64,000 nucleotides of DNA from Klebsormidium nitens (taxonomy: Eukaryota > Streptophyta > Klebsormidiophyceae > Klebsormidiales > Klebsormidiaceae), in NCBI GenBank assembly GCA_000708835.1, contig DF237214.1, positions 1 through 64,000 of the forward strand, given 5' to 3'. The notes beneath the pieces are model-generated. The model searched no databases. It had not been told where the DNA came from and saw only the letters and a list, made by a program, of their open reading frames with translations. The position numbers and the translations under genes are program-made. This document shows, piece after piece, positions 12,851-24,800 of this stretch; positions within the stretch are counted from its first letter, which is position 1; every line of letters starts with the position of its first letter.

Positions 12851-13736
12851 TGTTTAGCCTCGACTTGCGATAAATGCCGCACTCTTTTATCGCGTTCCTT
12901 TCATCCCAGGGCCATAGTCTCGTGGTTCTTATACCGGGATCCCATGTTTGGCAAGTCAAAAGATTAAACCATAGGCTAAACTGAGACACACCGTGGCATG
13001 CACAGCATTGTGTCATTCATAAGTTCACCAATTTTCATGCTTCTTTCAGCTTTCTCTTTAACTGAGAAAGTGAGAAACAACAAAGAAGAGTTTTTGTTGG
13101 AAGCTACTCCAGAAGACGTCAGACGTCTTGTTATTGTGAGGTTTTCTGAAAGTGGGCGTCGGGATTTGCCTGGCGTCAGCCGCTATCTCCGACGGCGTCA
13201 CAGATCCAACGGTCTCGATTCCGGACGGCAGTTTTGTGAGGGTCTTGGAACCGTGTGATCGGCTTTGTCCATGCATGGCCCACGCCCACTTTAAACATAG
13301 TTTAGTCACCATATTAGTAGATTACATTCACTTTTTCACTAATGCATCTCTGTCTGGTCCTCGTTCCTTATGAGGTTTATATGCAGATGCAAAGATTAGT
13401 AACCTGAATGACAAGTATGCACTGCATATAATTGCATAGCGACCATCCTAATTTTGGATTAGAAGACAAACCTGTTCATTCACATATCTAGTATTCGCCT
13501 GTCTGGAAAGCCTTGAGGTACATGCGATTGACAGGAAAGATGGATAGCGGTTCTAATCAAACCGAGGTCGAACCTATCGGCTGTAGACGGTGTCGACTCA
13601 CTGTGTCAATGCGCAAAGTCCGTTCCGACCTTGACGATCTTGAAAACCTGATTACGGACCAGCGCAAGCCTTATGCTGACTAGACGCCCATCTGCGAGCA
13701 CCAATCAACCTCAGTACCTACTTACACCTATTGAGT
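12851..13736. other. Intergenic between tRNA-Gly and the carrier gene
   Basis: No coding exon or RNA gene is visible. It contains the 3' flank of the carrier gene, whose stop is at 13737-13739 on the minus strand. Confidence 0.5.
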
Positions 13737-16700
13737 CTAGCTCATCCGCTGCTGTTCGTCTTCGATCAGTATCCGCTTGCAAGCCTCATAGCACATGAAC
13801 GACATCCCTGCCGCAGGCATGAGCTTCATCCAGCTCGGCCCCAGTCCCCGGTAGAGGCCCGCGACGCCCTCCTTCTTCAGGATGCTGCTCAGCGCGTGGA
13901 AAACGTCGCGGTAAACTATGTGGCCGCTCACGGCGCCCACTTGCATCTGCTTTCGGGCCACCTCCAATGGGAAGGTGGACCCGCTCGCAATCGCCCCAGC
14001 AAGCGAACCGATGAACAGTGTGGCAAGGTTCCCTACCTGCAAGAATCAAGATGAAATCCATTGTCAAATGTGACTGGAAAGTTTGATTCATGAACTGTCG
14101 TTGTTGTTCTGCGGCATCATAGGCCAGCTTATCACGGAACTTCGTCGTCAAACCATTCGCGTTCTGCATCTCAGATTGTTGAGGTTCTGGTATGCAGTAC
14201 CTTCTAGAACGCGTGAGCAAGACAAAATCTGGGTCGTCTTGCAAGCAGACGGATCGCAGAGTACTCACACCCTCTTCGTACCCTGTTGCTGCGAAGCTTT
14301 CTCAACAAAACGCTGGTAACAAGCGAAACGGGACTATGTGCGGCAGTAAGGCCACCTATGCACTACAGGGACGGGCAACCAATTGCACGGAAACCAGCGG
14401 AACGCCCTCACCTTGTCCTTTTTCGTGACCTTCCGATAGGTGGCTTTCAACGAATCGTAGGCGTAATAGTTGACAGCGGCATACGGTATGACACCGATCA
14501 GACTGGGCGTGAGTCCTCGGTACAGCTCTTGGAAGCCCTCCTCACGCACGATCTTGGTAAGCGCGTCACCCATTCCGGTGTAAACCCCCCTCTGCAGAAT
14601 AAAACAATTGGTCTCAGTAACTGTCTTCTGCTAGACCCACTCCGTGAACACCCATTCGGCCAAGCATTACATGTGAAGACATGAAAGTTTCGCTAGATTA
14701 TCTTGATCTCTGCCACGTCGATCAATCAAAGAGCAAGCAGAACAAAAGCGCCCCCGTTTTCGTTGGGAGCAGACGACAATCCAACAACCAGCCTATCGAA
14801 TACGAATATGGAGCGCAGGAACCGGTCAAGATCGAGCTGCTGAGAGGGATGGTAAGCAGAATCTGTATACTAGTCAAGACTTTCTGTCACAGAGCATATA
14901 CTGAAGAGGTGTTCAGTACGGCATTGCTAACGAAACTGAGCGCCCCTAGCCACTTTTCTGGATACTGACGCGACAGTGAATCCAAAAAACTCCAGAGGCG
15001 GATGTGGGAACCCACAAATCAACACAGACCCCGTTTCTTACGTCAACACGATCTTCCTCGGCAAAACACGAGGACGGCCATCCCCACTGGTCCGCAAGTA
15101 ACAACCCACCCCCGTTCTTACGCATGCTGTCTTGACTGAACCAAATCTTAAACACTTGACCCTCATCTTCACAACTTACGACTAGGTGTTCTACTCAAGT
15201 TGCCCAGCATGTTGCTTGCACATAATAGTATCTGAAGCACGTGTACACTCTCAAAGCATAACGATGCTGTTTTCCTTCAGGATTTTTAGCAACTAACCAT
15301 TCTTTCTCTGGCAGTAAGCAGTCACGGCCCCTATCCAAATGGTATGTTGTGACAGGCCCTACAGACCCTTAGTACCAGCAGATTGCTACTCGATATTGAC
15401 TCTTGCAAATTATGGACACCATTGTCTGCCGAAACTTTTCGAACGGGTTGACAAACGTATAGCAGTCATCGTGGCCCATCGACCTTTGCTGCTGCCACTG
15501 CTGAGCCTGGGGTGTTCCGAGAAGCCAATCTACAGCCAGATCTCAAGCTCACCTGGATTGTCAGCCTGGTCTTCAGGAGCTCCAGGGGGTAGGTACATAG
15601 AGTGGAGGCCAGTCCTGCGGACGCCCCCGCCACGGTCGCCACAGGCAGCCCTGCCGGCAAATTGGCCGAGGACCCGTCCTTGGGCGTCAGTATGCGCTTG
15701 ACGGTGTCGAACGCGAATAACTGCAAGAAGGAAAACAGTCCATTGATCTGACAATCCTGAGAATGGAGACCTGCACACCGTCGCAAAGTGATTAATACAG
15801 TCTGTATGCAATGGCAGAGAACGTGCGCACTTCGTGCAAAGTCAATAGCTGCACCAAAGAAGGCCACTCAACGCAACTCTATAACAGGAGTGAATCAGAC
15901 AGTCAAGAACGTACTGCGTGCCTTCGTAGATGATGCTTGCAGTGCCAAGATCTAAGCAAACACCAACAAATGCCTTTCGAACAAAAGCTTGCAGATGCAG
16001 AGAGCTAAGCAGACACCGACGAACTTTTTGTGTTGAATAGTCTCCCTCAAACTGGAAAGGGCTATGTGTTGAATAGTCTCCCTCAAACTGGAAAGGGCTA
16101 GGTAGTACTTGAGCTGGTAACAAGCAAAGGCTAGTGAATTGTGAAGCACCACTGGTTGTGACGGGCGTGCGAGAAGGCCTCCACTAAGACCAAGACGGCA
16201 AAAGCTCGACAACAAAGTGATGAAACAACACAAGAGTGCATCCATAGACGCATGTTCTGCTGTCTTGTGTACTGTCTTAAACCTTCGCACGAACCACAGA
16301 CGACAAAGTGAATGATGAGTGCGGCATGCCTGCAACATTCACCGCACCACAACCTTTGATCTTCCAATTTTTCTTAACGGAATTTTTAGAGTCATGAAAG
16401 CTGCTGTACTCAACAAAGAGGACCCCAAAATGCAACCGGTCTGGACTGAAAACATGTGTAGATAACTAAAGCAGCCGATGTCCTCAGCAAGATGGATCGT
16501 CATTCCTCATTGGTCTGGCACACTGTCATCAAAGCCATACCCCACCCCTGAGTAAATGACACTAGTACTTTGCAATAAGAACAAGATCCCATGTTGCCAA
16601 GTAGAATCCAGCGGTCCATCATCACATCTGACAGTCTCGACAAGAACCACAAGCTGCTTATACTAAGAAACTACTCAAGAAATGCTCCTCCCACTGAAGA

Positions 16701-18126
16701 AACTACTTTGAAAATCAGCACATGTTAGTGCACCAGACCCACGATGCTCCTGCCGCCTGAAGGTCACAGACGAGATGATACTTTATCTTTAAGGCCATGC
16801 ATAGAGTGCTTCAGCTAAGCAATGAAACCCTAACAGATCATGGCTGTGCGAATTGCATCCAAATTTCAAAAACATCATCTCAAAACTTCTGCAAACCAGA
16901 ATCGATCATCACAGGGGCGAATGCGCATGTCAGCATTGCGCATGCACAAGAGCATGTGCACACTTCAGCAAAATCAGCTTGCAACAGCAGTTGCTCCAGC
17001 TGTCCATGCAAAAAATGCAGCGTCAACAACAAGCTAAGCGAACCGGTAATAAACCAGATACCACAGATCTTGGACATGAAAAGTTGTTTGTAAGAAAACA
17101 CGCAATGACGGCCATAGAAAGGTGAGAGGGAGCAATGTGAAAGATCTAAATACAGAATCTCCTGAAATGAGTATATACACCGGCAAATTGATGCTGCGTA
17201 CGTTACATACACTACCAACAACACTGCAAAGAGGTTGCTCATCAGCTTGATTAAGAACATACATCAATCTCCTGAGGCTCCCAGCATCTTTTCAGCACTT
17301 GTAACTTGCTCAACCTTGATCCCAACAAGACTCGCCAGCACATGAGATGACAAAACACTCGTCTCCACATCATTACCAACAAGTTGGAAGCACCCCTTAA
17401 TCCAATTTGCGCTCTCACCTCAATGGCTTTGCTCGGTGCGACCCTAAGCACATTCACACCATTCCCGCGGAACAACCCCCGCCACCCCTCGTTTGCAAGG
17501 ATATTTGAAAACACCTCCCCAATGTTCTTCCCGTTGCTACCGACCATCAAATGCGTGCGCAGCGTTTCCAACGGGGCAACCGCCGTCCTCGACACTGCCC
17601 CCGCAAATGCCCCGCTGATCAGTCGCTTCGCAGCAACATTCTTAACCTTAACCCGTAGCTTCGTAGTCGATAACCGCCCCTTTGCCTTTTGCTTGACTTC
17701 TTGCACCGCCTCCCCTGCGTCCTTAACCCCTTTCCGGATCTGTTCCCGGGTTTCGCTAACCGTCTGCCTGGCAGTCTCCTCCCCTTGCCTTCCCTCCTCC
17801 GCCTTCTTCCCCAGCACGTACTGCTCCGCCGCCTCGTCGAACTCTTCATATCTAGGAGCGGGCCCAAATCCGAGCACTGATGCGACCGGCGGCTTGTGAC
17901 GCCGACCCCCCCGTCTCCTTATAGTCTCAGCGGGTGCACCTGCGCCATCAGTGGTGTAAGTTTGGAATTGTATGCCGCGGCCGGAAGTGCTGGGTATAGG
18001 GTCGACATTGGTTTCCGGGGGGAAAAGGCCTGCAAGCGGGGCAAGGAGTTTCTGCAACTCCAGCTTTCCGAAGCCCTGAGTGGACAGAGAGGCGAACAGG
18101 GGGGGGAAGCTCAGGGCCTCGTCCAT
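13737..18126 (-). CDS. BT1: Brittle1-type mitochondrial carrier family protein (adenylate/ADP-glucose carrier)
   Basis: Four exons on the minus strand: 18126-17419, 15720-15553, 14591-14412 and 14036-13737, all phase 0. The product is about 451 residues. Three carrier repeats are clear, each with the Px[DE]xx[KR] signature: PLETLRTHLM, PLELLKTRL and PLEVARKQM. The first repeat starts near residue 167 with LISGAFAGAVSRTAVA. RGNGVNVLRVAPSKAIE and LFAFDTVKRIL are typical of plant Brittle1 proteins, which move adenine nucleotides or ADP-glucose across plastid or mitochondrial inner membranes. The substrate cannot be fixed from sequence. The N-terminal 165 residues are unusual: after a possible targeting segment, residues 100-150 are charged and look like an amphipathic LEA-type helix. 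Its start faces the CCCH gene about 700 bases away. Confidence 0.95.
16031..16100. repeat. Tandem duplication, 36-bp unit, in carrier intron 1
   Basis: The block starting TGTTGAATAGTCTCCC at 16031-16066 is repeated at once at 16067-16100, with no visible difference over the shared part. It is a local duplication inside the first intron of the carrier gene. Confidence 0.9.
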
Positions 18127-18824
18127 GACGGCTGGAGCGAGAAGGCGAACGATAGCGCTCCTGAGTCCCCTCTGAGTCCCCCCTACTCAATGCTTTGTCT
18201 CTCCAGTACAACATGGAAATGGAGAGACGGCAATGTGGAAGAACTTCAAGAAGGGCTACGTAGCCGGAGTTGGTTCAAGCTTGAACTTGGGTCGTATCCC
18301 CTCACTGACCTTTACCGTTATCAAACCGTTGATCCCGATTCGACACCCCAATCCGAAGGTGCCAGCTGAGCTGTGCAGGTCCACGTGGTGAATCGACTTG
18401 GGCCGGGCCCAGCAGCGTCAAGAGCGCTTCGCCGCTTATCGCAAATGTCATCATGATCAACGGAGCCTCCCGATGAAGCCCAGGGCCGATGAACATATCC
18501 GACGGCTCGACTTGGGGCCAATCAGTGGATTGACGGTGGCTATTGCATAGGGAGCCCAGCGCCAGCCTCCAGGACGTTCGGAATCCGCCCCCGGCTCTCG
18601 TTTGCTCAGGACTTCCTTGCTCCCTTATTAGTTATAATTGCATGCCTGAGTTGACACAAACACACATGAGCATGGCATTGGCAGCGCTAGCAGAAGGAAA
18701 GGACAGCTAGAGCTGAGAGGCGCCACTTCAGGCCACTTCAGGAGCTTTCTGACTTCTCTCATTGCAACAGGCAAGGAGGAATTTGGATGTAGGCGAGGTG
18801 AAAGTCTGTTCTCGAATTGTGGAC
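18127..18824. promoter_or_regulatory. Shared divergent upstream region (carrier / CCCH gene)
   Basis: About 700 bases separate the ATG of the minus-strand carrier (18126) from the ATG of the plus-strand CCCH gene (18825). Both promoters and 5' leaders must lie here unless further upstream exons exist. I could not identify a convincing TATA box or other named element. Confidence 0.5.
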
Positions 18825-21800
18825 ATGGATGGCTATCCTCCGGGCTTTAGCCCCAATGGTGAGGGGGGCCAACAGTCTGGTCGTTTGCTTCCCGAGTTTG
18901 CGTTCAAAACCCTCCCTTTCCCTCCTCCTCCGGGTTTTCCTTACCCCAGACCATTCATCAGCAATGCCCCGTTGCAGGATCAAGTCATGCCGGTGCCCTT
19001 CAACGCTGCTGCACCACCATTCCACAATGGTCCACCTATGTGGCTCAACTCAGAACCCCAGGTAAGGCTGAAGCAGGGTGCGATCCTGGCTTTTTATGAT
19101 AGGTGCATCACTTTCATCCTTGCAATGATCAGCTGTCAAAGGCAGCTGCGTGTGGCTGTACAGAGTCTGATGGTTTCTGAGAGCTCCATCTGGCAGACTG
19201 CCATGAGCAATGCTGTCACTGCTGATGTTCTTTAGCTCTGATCAATCAAGGCCAGGTTCAATTCTCGACGCGAGCTTTGTGCAGAAAAAAAGACTTTCTG
19301 GGTTGCAAATCATAGAATTTTGGTGGACTCCACATGAAGAAACTGCTGCAGCATCCCAGTGGGACGTTACAGGCTTAATCTGAAACGTGCTCTTTGAATC
19401 AACCATGAGTTCCAACATGATTATGAAGTTTCATGCTCTGGTCTAATTTTGGCTACCTTTTGACGGTACCTTTTTTGTGGAATGTATCCAAGAAAACCAC
19501 AACAGCTCATGATATGTTCCAGGGATGGTCTGAAAAGCATGCTGCTACTTCATGGTTAGATTGGTGACATAGCTTTCTGATTTGGCGCCTATTGTATTAA
19601 TGTCGGCCTGAGTTTGAAGGCATCAGAATGATGATTGTGTTTTTTCCTCAGGGGTTGCTGCCATTCCCTGGGCCACCAGGTGCGAGGCCTTTCAGAGGCA
19701 GAGACAACAACCAGGGTCCATGGCTTCAAAGGGTGTTACAGCAACCTGGCGGAGGTTTCGGTGGAGCAGCAGGCAGTCCCAGGTTCAGCGGCAGTGTCAG
19801 CAGGCCAGCATGGGTTGAGGACATACTGGCGCAAGATTCAGTGGTTCCAAGCAAGAACCATACGAGCCAGAGTCCGGGCCAAGTTGGAGGTAGCATGCCA
19901 GGGGGCGGCCAGAGAGTGGTTGAGAGTGCTCGGAAGCGCAGCAAGGAAGAGGGGGGTCCAGGGGGGCCAGCCAAGCGCGCGAGGAATGGGGAGAGGGAAG
20001 GAAGGGACCTGCAAGAGAATACGAGAATTGCTGAGAGAGGAGAGGGGAAGGCGGCATTTGCTCAGGGTATCACTTCAAGCAGCACTGCAAAGGCCGGGAA
20101 GGCTGTCAGGTTGAGAAGCAGTGAAGTTGACGCTCAAGAAGGAAGAAGACTGCAGCCAAGGGGTGGGAGGGGAGCCAGTGTCAAACAAGGAGCGAGCGAG
20201 GAACTTCGGAAGCGCAACGCGGAGGAGCGCACTGACTCAAGGGGGGGTGCTTGGGCATCTCAGCGAGGAGCTGAACGAGATGAGGGCAGAAAAGCTGGTG
20301 AATTGCTCAAAGACTCTCCTGGAAAGCCAGAAAACCAACGGAAGCCGGAGGGGTCTCTAACGGGCGCGCCAGAGTTCAGGGGCGTCTCTTCGCCGCCAGG
20401 GTTCCAGGACCCTCGGGTTTTCCAGCTGAGCACCCCCCTGCAGCGCCACAGAGATTCCCCCACCCCCCCGAAGACCTCCCCCCTTGCGGACGCTATTAAG
20501 CAGAAGGTGCAGCTGTGGCAGAGTGCCAAGGCGGGAACAGCTTCAGGGGGGGGTGTTAACGACAGCCATGGGAAAGACGTACAGACAAGTCGGAGAGAGG
20601 GTTTCAACACCGCTCGCGGGGCACCTGTTGATATCCGGCGGGAGGGGGGAGTTCGCACTGATCAGCGTGGGGGTCCCAACTCCAACCAAGGGGGGGGTCA
20701 AGTCTCTGCAACGCTGGTGAACAGGCTGCCAAGCCCTTTGGTTGGCCACCCTCGAGATTGGCAGAAGCTCTCGGCGGGGCGAGGAGGGGGCGGGCGATTG
20801 TCACATCCGGTTGGGGGGGACCAAGGAACCGTACTGACTAGTCACGCTCAACTTGCTCAGCGCCTGGCAGAAATCAAGGAGCGCTTCTCCGCGACTCCTC
20901 CCTTAAAGCTGGCGGCGCCCTCTGTCCATTGGAAACCCCTAGAACGGCCTCCCTCGGCAGAAGCCCCTTGGGACCCAGTCAAAGACTTTGTTGCAGAAAT
21001 CAAGGAACGCGTTTCGTCTCCGACTGGGAAGGTTACAACGGAGCATGCGTCCGGCAGAAAAAATCCGGAATCCAAACCCCCTGAACGTGGCCAGGCAAAT
21101 GAACGCCTTGCTCGGATCAAGGAGCGCCTTTCCATCACTCCCCCCCCGCCTGAAAGGAGCCCCTCTGGAGGTCCAGAGCCCGAGACCCCTGCTGCCAACT
21201 CGCGCCTTGCACAGATTAAGGAGCGGCTCTCCTTCCCTGCTGCCAAAAACAAGCCACGGGAGAACACCCCCTCCACCTCATTTCCTCGTCCATCCCCGGC
21301 CCCCATCTTGATTGCACCCCCACCGTCAGTGTTCCCACCCCCCCAAAACCCCCGTCCCAGAAGCTCACAGACCGCAGCTCCCAGCATTTCAGTGAAGGCG
21401 CCTGTGTCGGTCCAGAAGGCGACTGAAGTGGCTGGAGCAGGGACGAGTGAGGATTCTGGTGGTGAAAATAGGGGCCCAGAGACTGGTGTAAATAGGGACA
21501 CCACACCTGCGGGGAGCGGTGCGGGGGCAGGGCAGCCTGACGGTGTGAATAAGCACCAGGAGGGGAAGCAGCTGAAGGACCGGCAGGTGTGGAAGATCCC
21601 TGAGAGGCTGCAAAAGCTGCTGGACCAAGGTATGGTTTAAGAGGGTTTTGGACTGGCGCATGTCGAGTATCAGGAAGGCTCAGACTGTTTAGCTGCATCT
21701 TGCTTTACTCCTTCTCCTATGAGGTCTTTTGAACTGACAAGGTGGATTGCACGCTCTCTTGTCCATATTCTATGTTCTTCCCCCAGCCTTCTTTCCAGTG

Positions 21801-24800
21801 TATGCTTATTCTTCTTGCAACAGTTCTGCAACGTTGAAACCATGTACGACTTGATCTACTTTAAGTTTTGTACAATTAATTGCAAGAACTTGGCAAACCA
21901 CTGTTCTGTCAACAGCCGCACACTTTTCCAGGACTGTTGAAGGGTCTCTTTTGCTTCTCAAACTGCAACCCCATGCTTTCTGCATGGTCGATCTTATGAC
22001 TAGTGCTGCGGCACACATGCATGGATCCTTGTTACCATCATCAAATCCCCCAGTGTTTGCATCCTAACCACAGTCTGTGATCACTCCTCTTGCAGGACTG
22101 GTGAAGGACCCCCCTCCTGCCGCCCATCCCCCCAGCGCGCAGGCAGTCCAAGCCCTAAACCTGATGCATGGCGCGTCCAAGCTGTCCAAGAAGCAACTCC
22201 AGCGGCTTAAGGGCCAGGCGCACGAGTCCAAGGAGTTGGCCAAGCTGCAGGGGATCGTCGGGATGCACAACGTGCCGCTCATCATGCAGACGTACTGGGA
22301 GGTGAAGGGCCGGCCGAACGCTGCTGATGGTGAGTCGACGTCTATTGGGTGTCAAGACTTGGTTGAAGTGTGGATTGGAATTTGAGTGTATGTCTTCGTC
22401 GCCGCTTTGGGCGGCTCCTTATGTAGGGACGTGAAGGGCCGACCAAATGCTGCTGATGGAAGGCTAGGTTCAAGTGGGTGTCAAGGTTCGGCTCGATGGT
22501 TCTTTGCCAACCTGCACAGTTAAAGGTTGATGCTGTAAGATCTGCTATTTCCCCCCACCTTTTCATCACGATTGCAAGCACTGGGAAAAAAATAAAAGTT
22601 TTGATTCTAAAACATCGCATATTCTCGATTGAGATTCATATGTTGTCAGCCCCTGTTTCAGGATTCAGGTGATACAGGACAGGTTTTGAGGTAAGACCTG
22701 ACCTCTACTTACCTTCGGGCGATGGGACGCTTTGCTAGCCTTTACATAAGACCTCTCCCTACTCGAGCTCCTGAGGGCTCACTTGATGGAAAGTTGCCAA
22801 TACTAAACTCCCCTCTTACCCATCCTCAAGGTGCGGCGTCGAACTCTAGCGAGCCCCTGTTCCCGATCCACGAGCAGATCAAGATCTTGCGCCAGGTGGC
22901 GCGGAAGTCGCGGAAGAAGCTCGGCAAGCTGCGCAAAAAGGAAGCCCTGCAGCAGCGGCAGCAAACTTCCGGGGGGGTAGAGAAGCCCGGGACCGGCCCC
23001 ACCGTTGCTTGTGGGGGTACTGCAAAGCTGGAAGGCGAGCCTGGTGGACCCGGGGGGGCGCCTGGAAAGCTGGCGGCGAACCCCAGTTCGGATGTGGAAA
23101 ACGGAGCAAGTGCAGTGGGGGCGGATTTGAAGGGGGCGAGCATTTCCGAAGGAGGGGGTAGTGTAAGAAGTCTGGGGAGCGAAGCTGTCGGAACAGGGGG
23201 CACTGGGAGCGGTCCCAAGGAGTCGCGGGTTGAACGCACTGCAGCAGGGCTGGAAATTAGTCAGAGGAGCGTTTTGGGGGAGGCGGCGGTCGTCACGGCT
23301 GGCTCCAATGCGAGGAAAGGCTTGATCGGGTCAGGGCCAAAGGTGGGGCAGGGCGCTAGCGAGGGTTTGAGGGGTTCGGAGGATGGCGACGTCAGTGGGG
23401 CTCCTGTGACGAGAAGAGCGGATTCTGGTTTGGGTCGTGAGAAGACGCTGTCAGGGGACACAGAAATGCTTGGAGGTGTTGGTCATGCATTGGCGTCTGG
23501 GCAGAGCAGGGGACAGGTAACGGCGCAGGGGAAGACTAGTGGGGTCAGCGAAGCGCGTCAGAAGCCATCTGACGTAAGCAGCAACGCTGAGAGACGAGCG
23601 GATCCTTGCGCATCAATTATGGTCGCGCCAGTTGGCAGCACCGTTGGTCGCCAGGTGGCGGCAGAGGCGGGCGAGCGCAAAGCCGACGAGGGAGTTTCCA
23701 GGTTGAACGGGCAATCTGGAGTGATTAACACTGTGGGAAAGGGCGTCTCACAGCCAACCTCGGAAGGAGAGAGTCGGGGTGACGATGTTGGGCAGCAAAA
23801 AGCGGCTTTGAAGGCTGGGGAGGATTTGAAGGGAAAGCTCGTGGAGACAGTGACTGGGAAGAGAAAGGCGGCCGGGGGGTCGGAAAGTGTAGCCTTCAAG
23901 AAGCATGCGGGGGGAAGCGGCGGCAAAGCTGGGGCCTCCAAAGGGCTGCTGGAGAAGGCTTCGGAGCTGGATGGATTCAAGGCGCGAGAGAATCTGACCA
24001 GTGCGGTTGCTCATACGGAGCCGGTTCAGTTGGAAACAGGAGGTGGAACGAGTGTCCAACCTGGAGGTTCAAGTGTACAGCCGAAAGCAGTCCTCTCGGC
24101 AGAACAGGGGCTAGCCAAAAGTGCAGGATTGCCTGGGGTCGGGTTGGCGGGCACGCCTGCTCTTTCTGGGTCCAACGAATTGCCCCAGTCGAGCAGCGGG
24201 AAGTCAGGGTATCCCTCAGATCCAACGAAAGCGGGAGCCCAAGCGCCTGCTCAGAGGTCGGAGCATCCTCTTGCCGAGCCGGTGCAAACCAAACCCCTTT
24301 CTGCAAAACTGCAGAGCGCTCCCTCAGCTGCCGAGCCGGCTCCAGGGTGGCGCTCTCTGCCAGCTGGCGCTGTCTTGGGGACCCGTCCGCTGACATCAGC
24401 GCCCCCTGGTGTTGTTAAGCCCCCGGCCGTGGACGAGGGCTTGCTCGCCGAGTTGCGGGCGAAAGCGCTCGCGTCCCAGTGCAAGAAGGCGTCCGAAGCG
24501 GTGGTCAAGCCGTCCGAAACAACGGTCAAGCCGTCCATAACGACGGTCACGTTGTCCGAAACGACGGTTAGGGTGTCCGAAAGGACGATCAGGTTGTCCG
24601 AAGGGGTGTTCGGAGCGTCCGAAACGGTCGTTGGGGCGTTGGGAACGAGAGTCATGGCGTCTGAAACTGTGGAAAGTCAGACTGCGGTGGTTGTGAGGGC
24701 GTCCGACGCCGTGAGGCAGCCGTCCGCAACAGCAGAGAAGGCGTCCGAAACGGCTGGGGCACGGTCTGTGGAAGCAGGGAAAGCGTCTGATATTGCAGCG

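Noticed and set aside
17384-17899. 171-residue plus-strand open frame
   Set aside because: Antisense of carrier exon 1, which has clear family motifs.
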